Positions 12,141 to 24,433 are shown, counted from the first letter of the stretch. The stretch is 64,000 nt of DNA from Kryptolebias marmoratus (GCF_001649575.2 NC_051446.1:24954627-25018626); one strand, 5' to 3'. Numbers and translations: made by a program. The notes: generated by a model from the letters alone, not told the origin.

Positions 12141-12442
12141 GTACCATTTCACAATAAGAGCCCCTTTATAAAGGATTTATTAATTAATAAAAACGATTAT
12201 TAAACACAGTTCACACTATTTAGAAAGACCGATTTAACTTTTTCAATATTTAGATTTTAAATTTTAAATGTTTGAAGTCAGCTGTGAGTTCAAACTACGG
12301 AGACACAAACATTTATTTATTTAAGTTAAATAAACAACAAACTACATCCACCTGAAGGACAGTTCAGTACCTGAGCTGTCAGTTATAAAGACTTTAATCA
12401 ATCATTTATAGAGAGGCTCTTATTCTGAAAGGGCCACTCGTA
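12141..12442. mobile_element. MITE with long terminal inverted repeats
   Basis: A non-coding element of about 300 bp. The left end reads CATTTCACAATAAGAGCCCC then TTTATAAAGGATTTATTAA. The right end, read in reverse complement, gives CCTTTCAGAATAAGAGCC then TCTCTATAAATGATTGATTAA. The roughly 45-bp inverted ends with a short AT-rich interior fit a miniature inverted-repeat transposable element. The family is not named here. Confidence 0.75.
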
Positions 12443-12559
12443 TTGAATTGAAAACAATATTTAAATGAACGCAGGAGGAAAGACTTTCAGCTAATCCAAC
12501 AAACTTTGTAGGTGTAAAGAAACCACATATCAGCCGTTTGCAGGTTTGCTAAAGTTAAA

Positions 12560-12672
12560 TAGCTGTGGTGGCCATCTTGAATGAGGTTAAGTTGCAGTTT
12601 TAGATTTAAATCCAGCGATTACTCTGACAGTTTGCCCTGTGGTTCAGGAGATATTTTGCAAACAGACACAAC
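12560..12672 (-). repeat. Dispersed teleost repeat fragment
   Basis: A minus-oriented piece of the family seen at 955 and 3175: GGTGGCCATCTTGAATG near 12568, and GTTCAGGAGATATTTTGC near 12642-12659. It keeps the spacing between the two landmarks. Confidence 0.6.
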
Positions 12673-13356
12673 ATGAATACCAGGAGATAAAAAAACAAGC
12701 AGAGATTTCTGTTTGAGAAATGACTTAAACGTGTTCGAAATCAGACTAACGAACAAAATACTGCAGGATATGTTGGATTCAAACGGTTTTATCTGATAAA
12801 TGTGATAAATCTTCTTCTTTCCTTCTGTGGGAAGTCAGACATGTTTGTTCTGAAACGTGGAAACGATCCGAAACAAACGCTTCGATCTTCAAGTGAAGCT
12901 GTGGTGAGTTCACTGACGGCTCGGAAAGTCCGGCGTTGACGCTGTAAGCTGGACTGCTACATGCTGCAGACTGTAAAACGTTTCTCTGAAGACTGAAGAC
13001 GAGCGGCACGCTTCAACCCCCNACTGATGGTAATGCACCTAAGATGTGAACGTTTTGTCAGTTAGATGACCAGTACACAGCCAGGATCCATTAGTGCACA
13101 AAACTGTATTGTTTATATAGTTGTTTACTGATTACACATGGATTGTTATTCACTTAAAGTTCCTTTTATACTCTGGCAGCATTATTATAGGACAATCAAG
13201 TACAATACGTGATCTTGTGCTAACCTAAAACATGCCTGATTTGGTTTTATTTATTGTAATCATTGCTGAGAGCTAACCAAGTCCCTCAACTGGAGCTCCA
13301 TAGCTTCTCTAGGCCTGTCTCATCAATGTGACACTCTGGAAGAGAAAGACCAATGC

Positions 13357-13389
13357 ACACACACGCACACACACACACACACACACACG
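13357..13389. repeat. CA microsatellite
   Basis: An (AC)n run interrupted by one CG step. It is probably polymorphic. An isolated N lies upstream at 13022. Confidence 0.9.
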
Positions 13390-14024
13390 GCTCTTTATCC
13401 CCAATTACAATTTAAGATATGCAGTAGATAAACGTAGGATAAACCAGAGAATCCGTGCAGCTGGGAGCGGAGATATTTAAGCTCAAACGGATCTCTTCTG
13501 AAACACTGAAGAATATGTAAATATATGAGAACTATGATACAGAAATCAGTAACTACACCATTTGCATTCAAATTTCCGTATAATTTCAGCCTAAATATGT
13601 TGAAGTAGAGATTCCTTACATGCCTGGAGAAATTGTGCCCGAGTGGAGTTAGAGTCTGTCGTCTCGGCTCAGACGGAGACGCTGGAGCCGTCTTCCTCCT
13701 CGATGAGCCGAAGAGTCTGCGGGAGCTCCGCGAGGATTCTGAGGAGCGTTCTGCCAAAACGGGTCGAAGACAACAAGAATCCTGTCCGCCGCCGAAGATC
13801 AAAACGGAGATGACTTAACGTAGCCAGCGTCAGGACCTGTGCCGCCACGACACACACCGGTAAAAAACAAAAAAAGCTGCGAGGAGGAGAACCTCTTCCA
13901 GGTGGAGGAGAAGAGAGGAGGAGCGAGGGTCGGGAGGAGGCGTGGGAAAGGCTCGAGGAGACGGCAGCTCGATGATGGAGGTCGTGTGACGGCGGCGTGT
14001 GCTTCTCGTTGTTGATGCGCCTCC

Positions 14025-17000
14025 TCACATCCGCGAGCCTCGCTCCTGCAGGATCTGTGAGGAGAAAACAGAGTGAATGAAGCCCGCCACGCCGGAGACG
14101 TCTGCTCGGTTCTGATTGGAGCGATTTCTGATCCGTAAAAACCACCCAGAGCAAACAAACCCAAACAGCCTGCTGAGCTGCAGGGACAACGTTTCTTTAA
14201 AACACTGAGAACAGGTCGTTCCAGGACCCAATCCTGGCTGTTTTCAGTCACTGATGGAAGCTTTCAGTCTGTTTCTGGAGCCGAACAGGAAGCTGCATCC
14301 TTCAGGCAGCCGAGCAGCTGCTGCCGTTTCTGCAACAATCTTATTCTGACTACGCCTAAATATCAAGCAGACACAAGAAACTGATGAGTAACTTCCCAGA
14401 AGTCTGTCGGAGTGAAGCCTGATCATCTGGACCTGTCGTGCTTCACGGCGCCGCTCAGATTACTGTCGAGTCAAAGCGTTTTATTAAACGGTGACCACCG
14501 CAAGTCCTGACTTCTGGAGGTTTCTGATTAAGGACTGAAAAAGAGCCAAAGGCTGAACCTGATTTTAAACAAAGTTGTTTATAAAATGTGACACAGAGTC
14601 CTGCTGCTTGGTGCTTTTGGTCCCAGTAGAGTTCCTGCAGTAGTTAAAGTTAGGTTTTTACGTTTTTAATTTGTCTGAATTATTTATCTGTCTGTAAATA
14701 ATATCTGAGGTTATTGTAACTTTAGTAACGACTTTAAAATGTTGGATTTGTGGATAAATTTCTAGTAATAAACACAATGCTAACCACGTTAGCTCTTCTA
14801 TGGCATTTTCAATGTTAAGTTAGCATCAGTGCTAACTGTTGGTGAGCAGCCTGGGATTTACTGGGTTTGTTGGCGTGTTACTGTGCTCCCTTTATTTAAC
14901 ATAAATCTGAACATATTTATGTCAAATAAGTCAGTCGCATAAGTTTCAGGATAACTGAAATCCAAAAAGCCTTTAATAATTTTATAATGGGATGCCACGA
15001 GGGTCCTAAAGGTCGGGTCGGGCAGCTTTGATTGACAGCTGCTGCTGGAGGATGAACGTCTGTTTCTAACAGAGGATCGGTTTGTTGAGGCGGCGGGAGG
15101 GGTGCTGCGAGCGAGGCGGGTCTGTAGCGCCCAGCCCCTGGTTCCCGGCGGCTCACCTTGGCCTTCTCTGTGGGCTCGATGACGATGCCGTTGGTGGAGT
15201 TGTTGAGCTCTCGGGAAACCACGCACAGGAACTCCGCCTGGTCCTCGTTGCCGTAGTTATACGACGAGCCGATGCTGATGAGCTGAGGAGGAGAACGAGA
15301 CGGGGATTAACTGAGGTGAACCTTTCGCTCAGGTTTGTTCAGACTCCGCCCCGTCTGCGTTAAAACGGGACAGGAAGTGGCTCTTTGTGCACCTGCTCGA
15401 ACTTCCATCCGTCCGACATGGTGGAGACCATCTGTGTTAGCTCCTCCTCCTGGCACTGCAGGACTCGGTACACGTGCTTCACCGGACCCTGAGGGACACG
15501 CAGCACAAGTCAACACCAAACAGGCGTTCTGTCTGAGCGCGCCCGGCTCCGCCCCCCCGCCGTACCTGAGACGTCCGGTTCTCGTTGTCCCGTATCCTCT
15601 CCTTCACCAGCCTCACCAGGGAGGCGATGTTGTAGAACTCGGCTTCCTCCAGAACCCCTGAAACACAAACCCGTCAGAGCTGACGCCGGCGCTCGCTGAC
15701 CGCTGCGGCGCCGTGTCGGGGGGCGGGGCTTACCTTCCTCAGCCAGGTTCTTATCCATGATCAGCTTCCCGTGTCGGAGGTAATTCAGGATGGGGCCGAA
15801 GTAGGTGGGGTCCCTGTCGATGAGGTAGGCCCCGGTCTCGTCCTGAGGTCACATGACAGAAAGAAAGATGGCTGCCACCTGAACTGAACACCTGCGTCTC
15901 CTGACCAACAGTTTACAGGAAAGTCCGGCTGCTTTAAACATAAAGTCTCCATAAAAATTAATCTGCAGAGTTACGTTTCCACCTCAGTTAACAGTTTTAA
16001 CAGAAATGCTGCTTCTAAAAAAGATACTTTTATATTAAAATTAAACTTTTAAAGTGTGAGACGTTGACCCAAACGTGTTTAAATAAACTCTTAGGTATCG
16101 ATCCGGAACGAAGTCGGCTCCGATTCAAACAGCCGAATAAATCAGGGCTTATTTCAAACCTAAAATCTAAAATCTGTTTGACACTGAAAGATAAAAATAA
16201 CTTCAGTTTTTAATCTGAATGAGTTTATGTTTGGTGACGGAGGCAGGAGAAGTTTTTCTAGCTGTTATCAGATATTTAAATTTATTCCCAAATATTTGTT
16301 TCCACAGAAACACAATGAGATTTAATTTTATTTCTTAAAAATCTGCTTCATCAAATTTCCTGTTTTTGTCTTCTTATGTTGCGTTTAACTTTTAGCTGCT
16401 TTTAGCTACCATTTGCTGGCTTTTAGTTAGCTTTTAGCTTCTTTTAGCTTTACCAGGTCAGCTTCAGCTACTTTCACACTCTTTCTCAACTTATTTACTT
16501 TTTATTTATGGAAACACTGAGACGCAAAATGTAGGAAATCCTGATTCAAAAATAAAAATTAAATAAAAAAATAAACTGATTTCTGCTTTTATTAACAAAA
16601 CCTTGTGGAGTTTTACCTTCAGGGCTTTAAAAACACCCGAACCCGACCCTGACCCGGACCCTGGACCCGTACAGGTGAGCTCACGGGTCAGGTTCGGGTT
16701 CTCGGACTCACCTTGTCCGAGTCCAGGTCCGGGTCTTCTTGACACAGTCGGAACAGGAAGGATTTGGGGTCCCTACATAGCGTCTGTTTGGTCGTGATGA
16801 AGTAGGTCCCGCCGACGTTGAGCCGAACCCAGCGCGAGCCCGGCTTGTCCGCCGGTTCGGACGGGGAGCCCGTGTTGCTCTTCAGCGGGAAGCCGAACAC
16901 CGACCTCCCGCCGCCGGGGCTGAGCTGACCGCCGCCCCGCGGGGGGACCACCAGGGTGGGCGACGCCAGGCGCATCGAGCCCCGGACGTGTTCGCGGTGC

Positions 17001-17056
17001 TCGGGCTGCTCCAGGGTGCCGGTTCCGCTCGGTTCTACAACATGCAGTTCGGCCAT
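14025..17056 (-). CDS. kctd2: KCTD2, BTB cullin-3 adaptor
   Basis: Six coding exons: 16712-17056, 15734-15842, 15566-15657, 15393-15488, 15157-15282 and 14025-14054. All have GT-AG junctions and join in frame to 265 aa, close to the usual KCTD2 length. Residues 1-75 are a low-complexity N-terminus. The T1/BTB domain begins at W76 ([11 protein letters not shown]) and includes [17 protein letters not shown] and the RHGKLIM segment. The C-terminal half carries [12 protein letters not shown] and the end [26 protein letters not shown] and [10 protein letters not shown] favour KCTD2 over KCTD5 or KCTD17. Proteins of this group form BTB oligomers that link cullin-3 to substrates and bind G-beta-gamma. 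The start is the ATG giving MAELHVVE, matching family N-termini. An upstream in-frame ATG (M at 17146) gives a non-homologous extension. Its CpG-rich 5' region faces tubgcp2. Confidence 0.95.
16636..16712. repeat. Imperfect inverted repeat at kctd2 exon 1 donor
   Basis: CCCGAACCCGACCCTGACCC is followed, after about 25 bp, by its near complement CGGGTCAGGTTCGGGTT. The right arm ends beside the exon 1 splice donor of kctd2 (donor at 16710-16711). A hairpin in the pre-mRNA could cover the donor. No function is known. Confidence 0.5.
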
Positions 17057-17360
17057 TTTTTTTCTCCCCCCTCCTCCTCCTGCTCCTGCTCCTGAACAAC
17101 ACAAACGGGCAGCACGATCGGTTAGCGGCTCACTGCGGGGAAACAAATTCTCTCTCGGCCGACTTGTAGGCGGAGCGGCGGGGTTTTCTCCGCTGGCATC
17201 GGGCCGTGAGCCGCCTCCAGCTCCGGGACCGGAGATTAGGACCCGAACACGGCCGCGGCAGCTCCGCGTTTAGTCGTTCCTTCACCAGATAAATCGGTCA
17301 TTCTCGTCGATTCAAACGTTAGTCAGAGGAGGGTAACACTTCCGGGTTGTGACGTGATTA
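17057..17360 (-). promoter_or_regulatory. kctd2 promoter region with ETS and CRE-like sites
   Basis: CpG-rich DNA upstream of the kctd2 ATG, likely holding the 5' untranslated region. ACTTCCGG at 17338-17345 is an ETS consensus, and TGACGTGA at 17350-17357 is a CRE-like octamer five bases away. No TATA box is seen, as expected for a CpG-island promoter. The transcription start is not determined. Confidence 0.5.
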
Positions 17361-17799
17361 CTGTTTACTTCCGCTGTCACCGCGTTTCAAAATAAAATAC
17401 TAATCGACCAAAAAAGGGAGTTATCGCTTAAATTAAAAAAAAAGTCCAAAATAAAAACATGTTTTTTTAAATTGTATTTTTTCTACATATTAGTGTATTG
17501 CAAATATTTAAATCAACAATTTAAACTGTCACACATTAGTTTAGTTTAAAACCCACTTTTCTTTTTTTTTAAAGAAAACAAAAAGTACTGTATCTGATTC
17601 TTCCCCGACTGAAAAACAACTTTAAATATAGTGATTTAATTTTAATTACCTTACGTAAAATTACGTAAACGTAATTAAATAAATATTGTGCACTGATAGC
17701 TATTGCAAAGTTACAAATATCAGGCCCCTTCACGTCTGAGTTCATGTGTTAGGAAACAAGGCAACAAGTGTGAGCTCCTGTCTTAGTAAAATGAACTCC

Positions 17800-17881
17800 T
17801 AGCAGCGGTGGGATTCGAACCCACGACCCCGAAGAGACTGGAGCCTTAATCCAGCGTCTTGGACCACTCGGCCACGCTACC
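17800..17881 (-). tRNA. tRNA-Leu (AAG anticodon)
   Basis: In reverse complement this reads GGTAGCGTGGCCGAGTGG at the 5' end, an anticodon arm CTGGA-TTAAGGC-TCCAG with anticodon AAG, a Leu-type long variable arm (CTCTTCGGGG region) and the B box GGTTCGAATCC. A TTTT terminator follows within about 15 bases of the 3' end. Compared with the usual vertebrate tRNA-Leu(AAG) it has a G1-U72 wobble pair and a C11-A24 mismatch in the D stem, so it may be weakly expressed or on the way to a pseudogene. It lies between the divergent kctd2 and tubgcp2 promoters. Confidence 0.9.
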
Positions 17882-18061
17882 TGTCTATTTGCTACTGCGT
17901 CTGATTGATCTGTGGCATCACTTAGTTATATTTTATTTTGTATTAATTATTTATGAACTGTGTCCGATGCTACAGTTCTCTGTTCTTAATAAATAAAGCT
18001 GCAGAAGTTAATTTATTTTTATAAAAATAAATAAAAGCAAACTTGTAGTTGCTGCATCGCA

Positions 18062-18075
18062 CCAGCAGGGGGCGC
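18062..18075 (+). promoter_or_regulatory. CTCF-like site
   Basis: CCAGCAGGGGGCGC matches the core of the vertebrate CTCF motif. It lies 180 bp from the tRNA-Leu and about 450 bp upstream of the tubgcp2 ATG, between two divergent genes. Binding is inferred from sequence alone. Confidence 0.5.
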
Positions 18076-18518
18076 GGTGGCACCGTCGAGTCGCAGCTAG
18101 TTATCAGACGAAGAAGAATTTGACTGGCGGTGGGCGCGTTGTGTAGCTGCTCTGTTGCATTGTACTTAATACGACCAACAGGTGAAATGCAGACCTCAGA
18201 CTCTTATTACGCTTGCAACGTGTTTTAGAAAGATTGTTTTAGGTCGTCACATCTCGATTCATGTTTTATTTCTAGTTTCGGTAAGCTAGCTGCTATGTAG
18301 CATCTTCCTCCTGTAGGCTAGTTAGCCAGCTAGCATCGGCTGTTAGCTCCGCATCACAACAAAAACAACCTCACATCCTCTAAAATCGTTCGGTATTCTT
18401 AAATATTTTAGTTTAAACTTTATTCTGTGATTATCAGTGTAAGCCAGCAGCTTACTGCAGGGAGTTGAGCTGCTCTCCTCTGTGTCTGTTTATAAACTGG
18501 GATCAGGTCAGCTGAGCC

Positions 18519-21500
18519 ATGAGTGAATTCAGGATCCACCACGACGTGAACGAGCTGCTCAGCCTCCTGCAGGTGCGAGGAGGTGATGGAGCGGAGGGAT
18601 ACATCGACTTACTGCAGAAACACAGGACTCCTTACGTCACCACCACGGTCTCTGCCCACAGCGCCAAGGTGGGTCACACAGACACTCCAGGCATGATGGG
18701 AAATAACTGCAACACATAATCCTCCTACAATGATGAGAACATTGTAACTTGTTTGCATCATTTTCAGGTCAAATTAGCAGAGTTCTCTAAAACACCTGAA
18801 GACTTCTTGAGGAAATATGACGAGCTGAAGTCCAAAAACCTCCGCAGCCTGGACCCTTTGGTGTATCTGCTCTCCAAACTCTGTGAGGATAAAGAGGTAC
18901 GTCGTTTAGAGGCGCTTCAGATGGATAAGAGTTCACTCGCTGTTTCCGTTCAGTTTCCTTTTTTTACAACTTGTGAAATTTGTAGACTCTACAGTTTCTG
19001 CAGCAGAACGCCAAAGAGAGGTCCGAGTCCTCTGCAAACGCAAACTCGGCCACGACCACGAGTTACTCTCTGCCTCAAACCAGCACAAAGATGTCCATGC
19101 AGGAGCTGGACGAGCTGCGGAAGAAGCTGGGCAACGTGACGGCCAGCTCCAACGCTCCTCTGGTGAACCTTCTCTTCCTGAAGAGTAATGGCAGCGTTGA
19201 TCTGCAGAGGGTCTGAAGTAAAGTCTCTTCTTTCTGCTGCGTTTTTGTGACCAGCCCGCTGAAGTCACACGGAAGATGCTACGAGACAAACACAATAAGA
19301 AGAATCCCACGCAGCCCAACCCCGTCTTCCCTAACTGGGTCTACGACCGTCCAGCTCTCATCGGAGACTTCATGACCAGCCCCGCCCCCGCCGCAGATCC
19401 AGCTGCAGCCATCGGTGTGCAGACAGGAAGTTCCCTCCTGAACCTCTGCTGCGTGTCGCCTCACATCAGTAAATCTTGTCTCCGTGTTTTGTGTTCAGGA
19501 ACGCTGCCTCTGTCGGCTCAGGAGCAGTTTGTGGTGGAGGACCTGCTCTTTGTTCTGATCGGAGTCGATGGGCGAGACATCACGGCTCAGCCCGTCCTGG
19601 GGAGGCAGAACCGCTCCTTTATCGTTGATACGACGCTGGACATGTCTGTCAAAGAGCTGGTGAACAGAATATTACCCGTAGCGTCGTATTACTCCACAAT
19701 AACACGGTAAGGAACGCAGTTCAGCCCAGTTTTTACCCTCCATACGTATTTTCATCCTCTGCTGGTAGTGATGATGCTTACAAAAGTTTTTATTCTAAGG
19801 ATTTTTCTTTTAATCCTTCCACCTATTTATTGACAGATTTCTTGCTGCTAATCTGAGCTGAAAGAATATTTAATTATATTAATATTAACTCGAGAAATTT
19901 TCATTTTCTGTGAAAACGGCGTGAACTCTGAGGGCTGTGTAACTTTACTGAAGAGGCTGAAACAAAGTTGTTGCAGCTAAAAGAAGCAGAATGCTGTCTA
20001 AAAGTAGCTGAATGGAGCAGAAGGGCGGATAAAAGCTAAAAGTAGCAGAAAAAGACAAAAACAGAGCAAGTTAGCTGAAGCAGATTTCAAAGAAAACAAT
20101 GTTTTTAAAGAGCTTGCATCAGTTTCTGTGGGAAAAATGTTTTGAAAAGTATAAAAGCTCCAAAAGCAAAAAGTCACAGCAATCATCTCCTGAATGAGCC
20201 GAACGTCTAAAATAACAGAAAATAAACAGAAGTTTATAAAAAAGGACAGAAATAAAAACAGGAGGATAATAAAGTGAAGTGTGTCTCAGCATTCACGCAG
20301 CAGATGAAGTATTTTGGTTGATAATTCCAGATTTGATGAGTTCTGCTGGTTGTTTTTCTTCCAGGTTCATCGAGGAGAAGTCGTCCTTCGAGTACGGCCA
20401 GGTGAACCACGCCCTCACGGCGGCGATGAGGACTCTGATGAAGGAGTACCTGATCCTGGTCACCCAGCTGGAGCACCTCCAGCGGCAGGGCCTTCTGTCG
20501 CTGCAGAAGCTCTGGTTTTACATCCAACCCACCATGAGGACCATGGAGATTCTGGCGTCCATCGGTCAGACTCTGAGAGTTGTCGCCTGATTTCTTTTAA
20601 AAGCTCATCTTTCTGAATAAATGAAGTGAAATTAGCCTGAAAGAAGCTCAAGTTTAATTAATAGTATCCAGCAACAAAGCAGACACTTTTATTGAGTAAA
20701 TAAGATGATTTCTGTCGTTTTCACAGCCTCCTCGTTGGACAAAGGGGACTGTATGGGTGGATCGACGCTCAGCCTTCTTCACGACCGAACCTTTAACTAC
20801 ACGGGCGACAGCCAGGCCCAGGAGCTCTGTCTTTACCTCACCAAGGCAGCCAGCGTCCCCTACTTTGAAATTCTGGAGAAGTGGATCTACAGAGGCATCA
20901 TCAAGGATCCCTACAGGTGTTTATCCTCCACGATAACACGGCTCAGTGAAACATGCCCCACTTTAGGTTGGTTCTGTTCCTGACAGGAATGGGTCATTTA
21001 ACTGTTTTCAGTTATCAAATCTGAGTCCGAACTGCACACGATAAGTGTGTGTGTGTGTGTGTGTGTGAGACACATTGACCTGATCCATCAATCGTTTTAA
21101 ATCCTGACTGATGTTTTAGTTTTAAATTATTGTCCCAAAGTTCACGTTTGTGTCCGACTTCTGCGTTTGCTCAGTGAGTTTATGGTGGAGGAGCACGAGC
21201 TGCAGAAGGAGAAGATCCAGGAAGACTACAACGACAAGTACTGGGACCAGAGGTACACCATCGTCCAGCACCGCATTCCCTCCTTCCTGCAGAAGATGGC
21301 CGACAAAATATTAAGCACAGGTACGAGCTGACGGAAGCGGCACAAAGCGAGCGTTCGGCGCCGTGCTGAAACCTGTTCCTGCACAGGGAAGTACCTGAAC
21401 GTGGTGCGGGAGTGCGGCCGGGACGTGACGTGTCCCGACGCCAAGGAGGTTCTGTACACCCTGAAGGAGCGGGCCTACGTGGAGCAAATCGAGAAGGCCT

Positions 21501-24291
21501 ACAACTACGCCAGCAAGGTCCTCCTGGACTTCCTCATGGAGGAGAAGGAGCTGGTCTCACGTCTCAGGTGAACAGATCAGAGCAACAACTAAAGTAAACC
21601 TAAATAAACCCCCAGATCTTTGGAAGTAAAGGTTAACTACGTTTCCATCAGATCAATAAAACACTACTTCCTGATGGACAAAGGAGATTTCTTCGTCCAC
21701 TTCATGGACCTGACAGAGGAGGAGCTGAAGAAGCCGGTGGACGACATCGTCCCTCCGAGGCTCGAAGCTCTGCTGGAGCTCGCTCTGAGGATGAGCACGG
21801 CCAACACGGACCCCTTCAAAGACGACCTGAAGGTGGGCGGATTCACCAGAACCCAGCTGGTGCTGTTAGAAATGAATTTGGTCCGTGATGAAAGAGGCGA
21901 ACACAAACTCCAGTTAAATAACAGTAAACAGAGTCTGCAGCTTTCAAATGTAAAAACAATCATTTTCATTCACTATATTGTTTTTGTATAAAGAAATAAA
22001 AGTCCAGCTGCATAACCGGTTATTAAAATATCCTGATTTCTGCTCCAAAATCCTGAAACATGGTGTCAAGGAAACAAGTTGTGCAGAAATTAAACACAAA
22101 AATGGGCCTTGTGTTACAGGAAGAGCTCTGGCCTCGTTAAATTTGTAGATTAAGATTAAATAATCTCGTGTTATCGTGGGAAAAACGTTGAGCAGCAGCT
22201 GCCTCGTGGTTTTCCAACCGTCTCATCTCTCCTCAGATCGACTTGATGCCTCATGACGTCATCACTCAGCTGCTGCGAGTCCTCGCCATCGAGACCAAGC
22301 AGGAGAAGGCCATCATCAACGCCGAGCCGACGGACGTGGCGCTCAGCGGCCTGGAGGCCTTCTCCTTCGACTACATCGTCAAGTGGCCGCTGTCGCTCAT
22401 CATCAACAGGTGAAAAACGTCCTTCTCTGAAACCTTCAGAGCGTCTTCTCCTTTCAGCTCATGGTTCTAGCTGTAAATAGCATCAGCTTCATTCAAACAT
22501 CCTAAATGTTCTGGGAATAAGTGCTTTAGAGGTTTCAACGTTTGTTTTTCCACCCAGGAAAGCGCTGACCAGGTACCAGATGCTCTTCAGACACATGTTC
22601 TTCTGCAAACACGTGGAGCGGCTGCTGTGCAACGTGTGGATCAGCAACAAAGACTCCAAGCAGTACTCGTTGTCCTCGGCCAAATGGTGAGCCCGCGGCT
22701 CTGTCCGTCCGTTAACTTTCAGGAAGGAAACGTGCTGACGTGGCGCTGTGTTCAGGTTCGCAGCGGCGTTCGCCCTGCGCCAGCGGATGCTGAACTTTGT
22801 GCAGAACATCCAGTACTACATGATGTTCGAGGTGATGGAGCCCACCTGGCACGTCATGGAGAACAACCTGAAAACGGTGAGGGCTTCAGAGAAAGATGGC
22901 GGGTTTTTAAATAAATAAATGAAATAAAATGCTGACGGTTTTTCGTGGCTCTCGTTGGCCAGGCTTCAAACATTGACGACGTTCTCTGCCATCACACCAG
23001 CTTCCTGGATAACTGCCTGAAGGACTGCATGCTGACCAACCCTGAGCTCCTCAGGATCTTCTCCAAGCTCATGTCCGTCTGCCTCATGTTCACGAGCTGC
23101 ATGCAGGTTCGTTGACAGCCAAACGGTTCTGCTGAAGTTCTCGGTTCTCTGTGGTAATCCTGATAAATTCAGCCAGTTAGACATCCAAGAACCGTCCTCA
23201 ATTTAAAAACGGAAAACTTCCAAGTTTTTAAACTGTGTTGAGTTTTCATCCCAGAAAACTTCCAGCTTGGAGGAATAAAACAAAGATGGGCTGAAGCTTT
23301 AAATTGCCAACAAAGACCGTCAGGAGGGAGAGATGGGAGAGTGATTTGCATGTGAGTTCAGCAGTTTCTGATCCTGGAGCTCTTCAGAAATAAAGAAGTC
23401 TGGTTTTCTTCAGCTTCCAGGGATGAATCACGTGTTTCTGCTCCTGGGCTTTCAGTGGAGGGTCCAACAACAAATTTAGTATTTTTATCATTTAGACGCT
23501 TCGAGTCTCGTGTTCAAAGCAGTTTAAGTCCACTTGGTGGAGTTGATGCTGGTGGAAATAAGATGAAACACTTTATAATTTAAATTGAACCAATTCTGGT
23601 TTCTTCTGTAGCTCCTACAGGAAAAAAACAAGTTTAAAACAAATTTTAAAGTTTGTTTTCCTTCATATTGTAACTCTCTGATGTCCGCCCGCCCAGCCAC
23701 AGTCTGAGGAGGAAAAAAGTCGTTTTCTTTTTCTCCTGGTTGTTTTTAGCGGTTCACTCAGAGCGTGAGGTTGGAGCGTCTCTCTCAGGAGCAGGACATG
23801 ATGGACGCGCCTCCGGCTCAGAGCGAGCAGCCCGACGAACCAGAGAAGAAGAAGCCGACTGCGAAGGTAACAAGAAAACGTTTCTTGCTGAACGCCGTGA
23901 ACTGAAGTGGTTGTAAAAACGCCTCCTCTGCATCAGCTTTTAGCCGAGCACGCCGACGGCGTTCAGTCCGACGCCGGCTTCGAAGCGACCATCGGTAAGT
24001 TCGACAGTAACTTCAGCCTGCTGCTGCTGGACCTGCTGGACAAACTGAGCATCTACAGCACCAACGACTGCGAGCACAGCATGATCAGCATCATCTACAG
24101 GTAGGAGAGACCAGCGCCGACGTTTAGCTGCTTCATGGTTTTAATGAGTTCACGGCGCCACGTCCAGCAGTGCAGCGTCACACAGAATGACGTGTTCGTG
24201 CGATCGACTCCACAGGCTGGACTTTAACGGCTTCTACACGGAGCGGCTGGAGAGGATGGCTGTGGAACGCAACCAGAAAGCTGCGGCGTAA
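18519..24291 (+). CDS. tubgcp2: Gamma-tubulin complex component 2 (GCP2)
   Basis: Seventeen coding exons: 18519-18668, 18768-18896, 18986-19162, 19255-19414, 19499-19706, 20365-20564, 20727-20916, 21175-21320, 21387-21567, 21652-21832, 22237-22409, 22558-22686, 22756-22876, 22963-23106, 23750-23866, 23937-24100 and 24216-24291. They join in frame to 881 aa (human about 902). The start MSEFRIHHDVNELLSLL is the conserved GCP2 N-terminus. Other family blocks are ERPALIGDF-like YDRPALIGDF, FIEEKSSFEYGQVNHAL, TYTGDSQAQELC-like YTGDSQAQELCLYL, MDKGDFFVHFMDL, KWPLSLIINRKALTRYQ, IQYYMMFEVMEPTWH and LDFNGFYTERLER. These cover both GRIP domains, the second of which binds gamma-tubulin. GCP2 pairs with GCP3 in the gamma-tubulin small complex that nucleates microtubules at centrosomes. 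The main difference from mammals is a short, acidic and lysine-rich linker in exon 15 (23750-23866) and a shorter C-terminal tail. Confidence 0.97.
21047..21068. repeat. GT microsatellite in tubgcp2 intron 7
   Basis: About eleven GT units in the intron between exons 7 and 8. No effect on splice sites is evident. Confidence 0.9.
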
Positions 24292-24433
24292 CGACAGAAG
24301 TCAGAAACGTCTGCGTGTTCATCGTGTTTTATATTCTATAAATCGTCGTCCTGATGTGTGAGGAAAACTTCTCATGGGTAACTTATTATGCATGTACAGT
24401 CAAAATGTGAGTTTTTTATGCCCATTGCGGATC

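Noticed and set aside
13395..14251. Several overlapping 60-161 codon frames downstream of kctd2
   Set aside because: They overlap the kctd2 terminal exon and its 3' flank in the wrong frames, and only ILQERGSRM is supported as coding.
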